Of a stretch of DNA of 6,408 nucleotides, positions 1-5,814 are shown piece by piece (position 1 is the first letter of the stretch; every line of letters begins with the position of its first letter). The translations under genes and the position numbers were made by a program. The notes under the pieces are model-generated. The model ran no database searches, was not told the DNA's origin, and saw nothing but the letters and a program-made list of their open reading frames with translations. Source of the stretch: CAIVAT01 sp964387205 (GTDB lineage Bacteria > Bacteroidota > Bacteroidia > Bacteroidales > FEN-979); NCBI GenBank assembly GCA_964387205.1, contig CAYLVY010000176.1, forward strand, positions 1-6,408, written 5' to 3'.

Positions 1-397
1 GGCCGACCAATGCCTGCAGGTTACCTTTAAACAGTCCGTTACCAAAGGCAATAGTGAAAAGGCCCAGGCATGAGATGATCAGAAAGAGTGTTTTGTTGGG
101 GACCGGAGTCGGAGTGGGGAAAGCAATCAGAAAATATCCGATGGCCATCACGATAAGGCCAACAAGGATGGTTCCCTTGTAGTTTCTTGTCCGATCGGCG
201 ATCAAACCCCCGACAAATGCGAGGATGTAAATGGAGAAATAAAAGATCGAGTAGATGAGGCCGGCATGGGTTCCCGAGAGGCCGAATTTGGCCTGCAGGA
301 ACAGCACAAGAATGGCCATCATGGTGTAGAATCCAAAACGTTCTCCCATGTTGGCAAGGGCGGCTGCGATGAGTCCTTTGGGGTGTCCTTTTAGCAT
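1..397 (-). CDS. POT/PTR-family (MFS) transporter, N-terminal part
   Basis: This frame stays open from an ATG at 397-395 to the window edge and gives about 132 residues, the first quarter to third of a POT-family transporter. POT proteins are inner-membrane, 12-14-helix, proton-coupled importers, mostly of di- and tripeptides. The sequence shows a short cytosolic start (MLKGHPKG), TM1 carrying NMGERFGFY at residues 16-24 (matching the family motif ExxERFxYY), TM2 at about 44-64, the MFS loop motif GGLIADR at 63-69, TM3 at about 75-93, and a TM4 stretch with GNGLFKGN at 119-126 that resembles the family's FFKPN. The first Glu of the motif is Asn here, and the Pro after the TM4 Lys is Gly, so this is a divergent branch whose substrate cannot be told from this fragment. 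It is divergent from the sigma-factor operon, with its own promoter candidate at 449-479. Family assignment is fairly sure; peptide specificity is not. Confidence 0.85.
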   Translation of the reverse strand, partial: MLKGHPKGLIAAALANMGERFGFYTMMAILVLFLQAKFGLSGTHAGLIYSIFYFSIYILAFVGGLIADRTRNYKGTILVGLIVMAIGYFLIAFPTPTPVPNKTLFLIISCLGLFTIAFGNGLFKGNLQALVG

Positions 398-448
398 AAT
401 TTTTATGGATTTAGTGATTATTGATTGAACGACCGGTAATGTGCGATG

Positions 449-479
449 CAAAAATAAACAAATTTGGATACCATCCAAT
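449..479 (-). promoter_or_regulatory. Bacteroidetes-type promoter for the POT transporter
   Basis: Read on the minus strand, TATTTTTG at 456-449 matches the Bacteroidetes -7 consensus TAnnTTTG exactly. ATTG at 479-476 matches the -33 consensus TTTG in three of four bases, and the spacer between them is 19 bases, the usual value. Transcription would start near 442, leaving a leader of about 45 bases before the ATG at 397. This is a consensus match and has not been measured. Confidence 0.6.
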
Positions 480-507
480 CCATCACCATCAAATTCAGTT
501 TTTTAAC

Positions 508-515
508 TATTTTTG
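508..515 (+). promoter_or_regulatory. Possible -7 box for the sigma-factor operon
   Basis: TATTTTTG matches the Bacteroidetes -7 consensus TAnnTTTG and lies 43 bases before the sigma-factor ATG at 559. There is no recognisable -33 TTTG about 19 bases upstream (ACCA is found there). The operon may therefore use a weak or activated housekeeping promoter, or a promoter read by its own ECF sigma factor that cannot be recognised from one copy. The T-rich context makes a chance match quite possible. Confidence 0.35.
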
Positions 516-558
516 ACCTGACTGTAATATTTTTTCAGATCGGTCGTCTACCCATCAT

Positions 559-1074
559 ATGAACCTCGAAGAATTCCAGAAACAGGTCTATCCTTTGCGA
601 AATAAACTTTACAGGTTTGCCCGCCGCATACTGGATCACAACGAGGAAGCGGAAGATGCAGTGCAGGATGTGTTCATCCGGCTGTGGAACCGGAAAGATA
701 AACTGGATGATTACAGGAGTGTGGAAGCATTGGCGATGATTACGACCAAAAATATCTGTCTCGATAAAATCAAGGGTCGCCGGCGACCGGTGGAGAACTT
801 CGATCAGCACCGTCAGTTCCTCGAAAGTTTACCGGCAGAAACCCGTGACGACCACTCCGATATCCTTTTCGGGGTGAAGCAGGCGATCAGGCAACTTCCG
901 GAACAGCAGCGGATGATCGTTCACCTCCGGGATGTGGAAGGATATGAATTTGAGGAGATTGCCGGAATTACGGGCATGAACGAAAACGCTATCCGGGTGG
1001 CTTTATCCCGGGCACGAAAAAAAATAAGAGAAACCATCACGAATACTAAAGTGTATGAATATCAGGGAAATTGA
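559..1074 (+). CDS. ECF-type RNA polymerase sigma factor (sigma-70 family)
   Basis: At 171 residues this has the normal length for an extracytoplasmic-function sigma factor, which directs RNA polymerase to a small stress- or signal-specific set of promoters. Region sigma2 covers about residues 10-75, with AEDAVQDVFIRLW at 31-43 matching the core-binding segment 2.2. The linker is about 76-102. Region sigma4 covers about 105-158, opening with LPEQQRMIV at 113-121, and its helix-turn-helix at about 131-153 (EEIAGITGMNENAIRVALSRARKK) would read the -35 element. Regions sigma1 and sigma3 are absent, as expected for the ECF class. The start at 559 places sigma2 at the normal distance from the N-terminus; no Shine-Dalgarno is seen, which is usual in Bacteroidetes. 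The last 20 bases overlap the next gene, a candidate anti-sigma factor, so the two are probably co-translated. The regulon cannot be read from this window. Confidence 0.95.
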   Translation: MNLEEFQKQVYPLRNKLYRFARRILDHNEEAEDAVQDVFIRLWNRKDKLDDYRSVEALAMITTKNICLDKIKGRRRPVENFDQHRQFLESLPAETRDDHSDILFGVKQAIRQLPEQQRMIVHLRDVEGYEFEEIAGITGMNENAIRVALSRARKKIRETITNTKVYEYQGN

Positions 1075-1570
1075 GGATTTACTCGCGAAATACTACGAGG
1101 GAAATACAACACTGGACGAGGAGCGCCGGCTGCGTGAGTTCTTTCTTAAGAATGAGATTCCCGGGCACCTCAGGGCCCATGCTCCCCTCTTTCAATGGAT
1201 CGCCGGTGAGCAGGAGGCGGAGATCACGAGTACCCGGCCAACCACCATTCCCATCTTTCGTGTGAAAAAACTAGCACCCATGCTAATGGCTGCCAGTTTC
1301 CTTCTGCTCATCGGCCTGCTATTCAGTATCCGCTTTTTTGTGAATGATCAGGCCCCACAGGCACTGCCATCAGCGGAACTGGCCTATGCGCAAACACAAG
1401 AGGCTTTGACCGTTCTTTCCGCCAATTTCAATGTCGGCCTGTCAGGTCTGGAAAAACTAAGCCAGTTCGAAAAGGCCACCAACCAACTCGAATCTTTTGG
1501 AAAATTCTTTATTGTTCAATCAATTTTTATAAATCCTGACGAAATGGCAGTTTCGTCCAAAACTAAATAA
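1055..1570 (+). CDS. Single-pass membrane protein, probable anti-sigma factor
   Basis: This 171-residue protein has an acidic, helical N-terminal part (residues 1-70, beginning MNIREIEDLLAKYYEGNTT), one clear transmembrane segment at about 74-96 (PMLMAASFLLLIGLLFSIRFF), and a C-terminal part of about 75 residues that should lie in the periplasm. The KYYEG-T-LDEE-LR-FF pattern at the start is common in Bacteroidetes proteins coded directly after ECF sigma factors, and the topology suits a membrane anchor that holds the sigma factor by its cytosolic end. No zinc-binding HxxxCxxC motif is present, so it is not a ZAS-type anti-sigma factor. The ATG at 1055 lies inside the sigma gene with a 20-base overlap, in favour of translational coupling. 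Its role is inferred from position and topology; no catalytic or ligand-binding motif is visible. Confidence 0.75.
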   Translation: MNIREIEDLLAKYYEGNTTLDEERRLREFFLKNEIPGHLRAHAPLFQWIAGEQEAEITSTRPTTIPIFRVKKLAPMLMAASFLLLIGLLFSIRFFVNDQAPQALPSAELAYAQTQEALTVLSANFNVGLSGLEKLSQFEKATNQLESFGKFFIVQSIFINPDEMAVSSKTK

Positions 1571-1572
1571 CT

Positions 1573-2133
1573 ATGAAAAAAACGATTCTTACAGTAGTGG
1601 TACTGATGATTTTTTTAGTATCCGCAAGCGCCCAAAGCCCGATCGACAAGGTTTTTGATAAATATGCGACCCAGGAAGGTTTTACCTCCGTCAACATCAC
1701 CCGGGAATTAATACAGATGATGCTCCAGATGTCGCAAGGTGAAATGAAAGACTCCAGTGCGGCAGAGGTCCGGAAAATGATGGAACAACTCAATGGTTTG
1801 AAAGTCCTGACCTTTGATTTCGATTCCACAAAAATCGTAAAAGCGGTGGCCATATACAATGAGTTTGCAGGCGCTTTCCCTGAAGCAAAATATAAGGAGC
1901 TGATGTCGGTGAATGAAGGCAGGCAGCAGATTAAATTCCTTACCAAACAGGATGCTTCCGGAAAAATCAGCGAAATGGTGATGCTGATGAAAGACAAAAC
2001 AGAGGTAGCCGTACTGAGCCTTACCGGTACGATCGACCTGACCACTGTCTCCAGGTTGTCCAAAGGCATGAACTTTAAAGGTATGGAGAACCTCAGCAAG
2101 ATGAAGAATTTCAAAAAGACGAATAAAGAGTAG
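1573..2133 (+). CDS. Secreted DUF4252-domain protein
   Basis: This is a 186-residue protein with a classical signal peptide: KK, a hydrophobic run at residues 4-18, and a probable cut after ASA at 18-20. The mature part begins QSPIDKVFDKYATQEGFTSVNITREL, which matches the start of the DUF4252 family, and the domain fills most of the rest (about 23-170). There is no lipobox Cys, so it is probably soluble in the periplasm or loosely envelope-bound. DUF4252 has no established biochemical function that I can name; the family often sits behind ECF sigma and anti-sigma genes in Bacteroidetes. The ATG follows the previous stop by two bases, with an A-rich stretch before it serving as the likely ribosome-binding region, so it is the third gene of the operon. 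It could be a periplasmic sensor, a modulator of the anti-sigma factor, or a target of the sigma factor; the sequence does not decide. Confidence 0.85.
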   Translation: MKKTILTVVVLMIFLVSASAQSPIDKVFDKYATQEGFTSVNITRELIQMMLQMSQGEMKDSSAAEVRKMMEQLNGLKVLTFDFDSTKIVKAVAIYNEFAGAFPEAKYKELMSVNEGRQQIKFLTKQDASGKISEMVMLMKDKTEVAVLSLTGTIDLTTVSRLSKGMNFKGMENLSKMKNFKKTNKE

Positions 2134-2140
2134 TCTTGGC

Positions 2141-4210
2141 TCAAAACTTGACCTGAATCTGTGCCGAAAGGTCAACCCGCAGGTTCCCGGCCGTCTGGTC
2201 TGCTCCGCTCCCGATCATGGTAACATCACTGTACCATGAAACTCCGCCCCTTAACCAAAGGCTTGCTGACCGGATCAACCTGAATTTAATTACACTTACA
2301 TATCGCAGTCCCCGCCCCTGATAGGCGGGGACTGAGTATCCATAGAGCACCTCCGGTTCATACTGGTATATTCGGGTGTCGTAACCGGGTATATCGAAAC
2401 AACTGAAGCGAAATATCAGTGACTGCAGGAGGCCTGCCGGGATCCACCGGAGCTCCCCGGAAAGGCAGTAACCTGCCGAGAGGTTGGTGGTCATACTGAC
2501 AAATTCCTTTATGTCCACACGGGAGGTAATGGTCAGCAAATTGGAAATATTCCATCCCATTGATACCTGGTAAGTTCTTGTAACTATTGTGTTGATTTGC
2601 CTCAAGGGCATCATGTCATCCGCCGAATGGTTGAGCGCATTTTGCTTGCCGGTCAGTCGAAATGAGAGGTTGACGCGGTGCCTTGGGTTCCATTGGGTGG
2701 ATATTCCGTATTCGAGCCCTGTGGATGGAGCGTCTACCCGGTAGCGCAGCCATGGGCAACGAAAGAGGTCGAGGTAGCCGCGCACTGCCACAGAGGTGGT
2801 GGGCAGTATTGTACACGAAAGGAACAATCCGGTCTCATTGCTGTTTTTACTCAACTGGCCGAACGCTTTGCCCATTGGATTGATAAATCCGGGAGGATAG
2901 TGCCGGAAGATCAGCAAGGCTGTCCATCTCGGATCGGGGGTAAATGAAACTCCGTTGACGGTGGCAATGTACCCCTTTGCAGTGCGGCTCAGTTCTCCGA
3001 AAAGATGGAGAAACCGGCAACGAAACTGGTAGTCAACTCCGGTTACAAACTCCTGCCGGCCGGAAAATGCGAAATGTTTATATGGTTCATCATCATGGGC
3101 CATCGGAACGGAATAATTTGAACAGAAGCCTGAAATACCTGCATTGAATCCCCACCGGTGGTCTGGTGAATGGGTGAAGTCCAGGTGGCCGCCTGCGATA
3201 ATTTCCCTGACCGTACCTCGTTTGGATATTTCCGCTTCCGTGCGGTGATAGCCGGTTTCCTGGAATGACGTAAAGTACCCGTCGGGGGAATCCTGACCGG
3301 CTTGAATCGCAGCATCCCTATGATGACTGGATCCGATCAACGATATTTTTATCTTCCTGATTTTCAAGCCAAGGGCAACACCCCGGAGATAGTTGCTTTC
3401 GCTGAGGCCGGTGGAGGGCCGGATACCAGAGGAAGTACCGGTATGGCTGAGTCCGGGAGCATTGGATATCGACATACCTGAACCGAGGGTCAGCCCCTGC
3501 CCGAATCCAGCCCGGAAGTGCCCCATGGTCAGGGTCTCTAACCAGCCCAGACGATGAAGCGAGATATAACCGGCATAATGGTCGAAACCATTTGGTTGGC
3601 CACCCCGTAAAAATTGCTCCCCAGGGTCTTTTTCGCCGGCAATGCCAATGCGCAGATGATCAAACCATTTCCATGCGTACCGGAATTGATACCGGACCGG
3701 CGAGCCGGTATATTGGGGTGATGCTACCGGCCCGGATACAGTATCGGATGAGCGGTATCCGACCGGATGAGGTAAGCTCTCTTCCCTTCGAAACAACAGG
3801 TCATGACGACCGTTTCGCCACAAACTTCCTGCAGAAAATCGTGGCTTATCCACCACCGGGGTAATGGAGACAAATGGTTCGATCTTTTGAACCTGAAGGG
3901 AATCAAACCCCTTGATTTTGCTGAGTTCGTAAATGGAAAAGATCGTTCCGTGCTGCAGAATATATTCCTGGAGGTGGAATACCTGTTCGGGGCTGAGCAT
4001 GGGAATCGACTCCAGCTCGGCCATGGTAGCCTCATTCAGGTTGACGGGATGCAGGGTACGGTCGGCAATTTCTTCCGCCAGCGCGGGATCATCGGCAGCA
4101 ATGTCATAGGTTTCCGCAGCCTTTTCGATCATTTCCCTTATCTGGGTCTCCTGGGCACAGATTGTCAACGGCGAAAGCAAAATTAAAATTATGACAATCC
4201 CGTTTTTCAT
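2141..4210 (-). CDS. Exported helix-hairpin-helix protein with probable outer-membrane beta-barrel
   Basis: This 689-residue protein starts at the ATG at 4210-4208; a GTG one codon upstream (4213) is possible but less likely. Residues 1-19 form a signal peptide (KN, hydrophobic run, TICA before Q20). A charged helix follows at about 21-50, then a ComEA-like helix-hairpin-helix region at about 54-114 with HPVNLNEATMAELESIPMLS and a second hairpin-like stretch IYELSKIKGFDSLQVQKIEPF. From about 130 on the sequence has alternating polar and aromatic strands, Gly/Ser-rich turns (GHFRAGFGQGLTLGSGMS, GIRPSTGLSESNYLRGVAL) and a C-terminal strand ending in Phe, together the signature of an outer-membrane beta-barrel. 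Proteins with this signal-HHH-barrel layout are widespread in Bacteroidetes and uncharacterised as far as I know. The upstream barrel gene's stop overlaps this start as TGATG, so the pair is probably co-translated. HHH units usually bind DNA, but a DNA role here is only a guess. Confidence 0.85.
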   Translation of the reverse strand: MKNGIVIILILLSPLTICAQETQIREMIEKAAETYDIAADDPALAEEIADRTLHPVNLNEATMAELESIPMLSPEQVFHLQEYILQHGTIFSIYELSKIKGFDSLQVQKIEPFVSITPVVDKPRFSAGSLWRNGRHDLLFRREESLPHPVGYRSSDTVSGPVASPQYTGSPVRYQFRYAWKWFDHLRIGIAGEKDPGEQFLRGGQPNGFDHYAGYISLHRLGWLETLTMGHFRAGFGQGLTLGSGMSISNAPGLSHTGTSSGIRPSTGLSESNYLRGVALGLKIRKIKISLIGSSHHRDAAIQAGQDSPDGYFTSFQETGYHRTEAEISKRGTVREIIAGGHLDFTHSPDHRWGFNAGISGFCSNYSVPMAHDDEPYKHFAFSGRQEFVTGVDYQFRCRFLHLFGELSRTAKGYIATVNGVSFTPDPRWTALLIFRHYPPGFINPMGKAFGQLSKNSNETGLFLSCTILPTTSVAVRGYLDLFRCPWLRYRVDAPSTGLEYGISTQWNPRHRVNLSFRLTGKQNALNHSADDMMPLRQINTIVTRTYQVSMGWNISNLLTITSRVDIKEFVSMTTNLSAGYCLSGELRWIPAGLLQSLIFRFSCFDIPGYDTRIYQYEPEVLYGYSVPAYQGRGLRYVSVIKFRLIRSASLWLRGGVSWYSDVTMIGSGADQTAGNLRVDLSAQIQVKF
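2306..2334. repeat. Perfect 11-bp inverted repeat (hairpin) inside the HHH/barrel gene
   Basis: CAGTCCCCGCC at 2306-2316 and its exact reverse complement at 2324-2334 flank a seven-base loop. The stem has eight G-C pairs out of 11. It lies in coding sequence about 165 bases before the end of the minus-strand gene and encodes part of VPAYQGRGLRY. No T-run follows on either strand, so it does not look like an intrinsic terminator; it may be a chance product of codon use or an mRNA structure. Confidence 0.7.
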
Positions 4211-5053
4211 CACTTGCGCTTTTTTATCCGGTAGACCAGCGATGCCGCAGGGCTGAAACCCAGGACAGGATGATACCGGGAAGCAAGTTCAAAGGTGACC
4301 TGTCTGCTCCTGATTCCGGCTCCGAAGGTGAATTCAACCGGCGCCGTGGAAAACCCCAGCCTTGCAGTTACCAGTTTGCCGATACAGTATTCGGCACCGG
4401 CCTTTAGAGAAAGGGGTGTCTGAAAGTTTTTCTCTGCCTCTGCAGCCAGCCGGAGTGAAGCCGACAATTTCCACGTCAATCCCATTGTCATGGTANNNNN
4501 NNNNNGTCATGGTAAACGGAAGATCTTCAGGTGGTCTTTCCGAGACTGTGACAGGGTAAGGATGCATTACATGGAGACCAAGGCCCAGGTCCGGATGAGG
4601 GTAAAAGATTATACCGATACCGAAACTAAACAGGTTCAGTGGTTTGTCACGGATGGCCGTTTGCTGGCAGAGGTAGTCGAAGCGGATCCCGGCGCTGAAT
4701 TTTTCGCCGAAATTCCGGGCAAAGGCAATTCCCGTCAGCAGTTCCCGGAAAAGAGGGTTGCCAAATCTGGAGAAAGCCAGGGCTGTAACCCCGAAGCGGA
4801 ATGGCATAGCCAAAGCCAGATGTTCACGGCTGATAGCGGACAACAGAAACCGGTTGTCGGCTGCAATACCTGCGGAAAGTTGTTTCAATCCGGCGAGTCC
4901 GCCCGGATTGTGGAACATGGCCCAGATGTCTTGTTCCGCCACACCCGTCCCTCCCATGGATACGGATCTGGCACCGGCCGGGACCCTTTCGCCAATTGCA
5001 AATGACCAAAGAGGAAACCAAATCCACCATACCAACAACCACCACCCCTTCAC
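4210..5053 (-). CDS. PorV/FadL-like outer-membrane barrel protein, interrupted by assembly gap
   Basis: As given, the gene is split by ten Ns at 4496-4505. Upstream of the gap the frame from 5053 gives residues 1-182 (ending LPFTM); downstream, a frame offset from it gives the last 93 residues from MTMGLTWK to the stop at 4212-4210. Joining the two at the shared nine bases gives a continuous 274-residue protein. It has a Trp-rich signal peptide (residues 2-19, ending WSFA), then GERVPAGARSVSMGGTGVAEQDIWAMFHNPGGLAGL, whose GARS-xxMGG and NPGGLA motifs are typical of PorV/PorQ/FadL-type Bacteroidetes barrels, then many short amphipathic strands. The start is GTG at 5053: an in-frame TAA lies 15 bases upstream and no in-frame ATG gives the signal peptide; AGAAAG just ahead is a plausible ribosome-binding stretch. 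It is the first gene of a two-gene unit with the HHH/barrel gene. Cargo or partner is unknown, and placement within PorV, PorQ or FadL is not settled. Confidence 0.75.
4487..4514. other. Scaffold gap of 10 N flanked by the same nine bases
   Basis: Positions 4496-4505 are N. GTCATGGTA stands immediately before (4487-4495) and immediately after (4506-4514). An assembler that failed to merge two contigs sharing a short end overlap leaves exactly this pattern. Removing the Ns and one copy deletes 19 bases and turns 844 bases into 825, which is 275 whole codons including the stop. Confidence 0.9.
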
Positions 5054-5154
5054 CCGGTTTCTTTCTGTTTAATCAGGAATCAGGTAAAAGGTCATAGGGT
5101 AATCACCATTTTTTTATCAACAATTTGTAATTTTAACCCAAATTTTTTCTTCAT

Positions 5155-5814
5155 ATGGATAAAATGGTGCTTGAGTTTCTGGCCGACCTGTCGGCAAATA
5201 ATGACCGGGAGTGGTTTCAGGCCAACCGGGTTCGCTATGATAAGGCACGACTTGCCGTGGAACAGTTTGTCAATCAATTGATCCCCCTGCTCGGCAGTTT
5301 TGATGAAAAGGTCAAATACCTGCAGGCAAAAGACTGTATGTTCCGGATTTTTCGCGATGTACGCTTTTCTGCCAACAAGGCTCCTTACAAAACCAACATG
5401 GGAGCATGGATCACGCATGCCGGACGAAAAAGTTCAGGGCCTGGATATTATCTGCACTTGCAACCGGGCGGGTCTTTTCTTGCGGCAGGAGTTTATATGC
5501 CCGATCCCGATCAATTGAAGAGGTTGCGAAAAGAGGTTTATTACCATACCGATAAGTTTCTGAAACTTCTCCACGATCCGGCCCTCAGGCGTTATTTCGG
5601 TGACCTGGATGAAATGGATAAAGCAAAACTGGCACCCCGTGATTTTCCGAAAGATTTTCAGCACATCGAATTGCTGAAGCACCGTCATTACATTGTTTCA
5701 GCACCTTTAACCGATGAGCAGGTAACATCCGATGATTTCCTGAACTTTGTCCATCAGGCGTTTCATAGTGCATGTCCATTCAACAGTTTCCTGAAGAGCG
5801 GACTGGATGGTTAG
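5155..5814 (+). CDS. DUF2461 family protein (TIGR02453-like)
   Basis: This complete 219-residue protein has the normal length for DUF2461, a conserved family of unknown function found in bacteria and some fungi. Family landmarks seen are FLADLSANNDREWFQANRVRY at residues 8-28, RIFRDVRFSANKAPYKTNMGAW at 64-85, and PGYYLHLQPGGSFLAAGVYMP at 96-116. It has no signal peptide or membrane segment, so it should be cytosolic. The start could be 5155 or the ATG three codons later (5164); both keep the domain whole. It lies divergent to the barrel gene across a 101-base A/T-rich spacer (5054-5154) in which I see no convincing TAnnTTTG promoter in either direction. Its stop overlaps the stop of the convergent decarboxylase gene. 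It seems a single-gene unit with no functional link to its neighbours visible. Confidence 0.9.
   Translation: MDKMVLEFLADLSANNDREWFQANRVRYDKARLAVEQFVNQLIPLLGSFDEKVKYLQAKDCMFRIFRDVRFSANKAPYKTNMGAWITHAGRKSSGPGYYLHLQPGGSFLAAGVYMPDPDQLKRLRKEVYYHTDKFLKLLHDPALRRYFGDLDEMDKAKLAPRDFPKDFQHIELLKHRHYIVSAPLTDEQVTSDDFLNFVHQAFHSACPFNSFLKSGLDG

Noticed and set aside
2116..2137. Inverted repeat AAGAC/GTCTT near the convergent junction as a terminator.
   Set aside because: The stem is only five weak pairs with a 12-base loop and no T-run follows.
1563..2144. Minus-strand open frame of 193 codons opposite the DUF4252 gene.
   Set aside because: It mirrors the DUF4252 gene almost end to end; the plus strand has the signal peptide, the domain match and the operon position.
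3689..3711. ATACCGG/CCGGTAT inverted repeat in a CCGG-rich part of the HHH/barrel gene.
   Set aside because: CCGG is frequent throughout this coding region, and the seven-base arms sit in normal barrel coding sequence.
3803..4186. Plus-strand open frame of 127 codons opposite the HHH region.
   Set aside because: It is the antisense of a well-supported domain and has no recognisable family features.
4195..4213. Lipoprotein signal (TIC before AQ) for the HHH/barrel protein.
   Set aside because: The residue before Cys is Ile where Gly, Ala or Ser is expected, and a cut after CA before Q with a barrel behind fits an ordinary signal peptide better.
4334..5053. Reading the barrel gene as a 239-residue protein running through the N gap.
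   Set aside because: After the Ns this frame yields a low-quality tail unlike a barrel, while the other frame continues the barrel pattern and joins exactly at the repeated nine bases.
5094..5135. TAATTTTA (plus, 5128-5135) and TACCCTAT (minus, 5101-5094) as -7 boxes in the second divergent spacer.
   Set aside because: TAATTTTA lacks the final G and has no -33 partner. TACCCTAT, though 19 bases from an ATTG, matches the TTTG half in only one base. Neither is better than background.
5122..5144. AATTTG/CAAATT inverted repeat before the DUF2461 gene as an operator or terminator.
   Set aside because: It has only six mostly A/T pairs in an A/T-rich spacer, so chance is a sufficient explanation.
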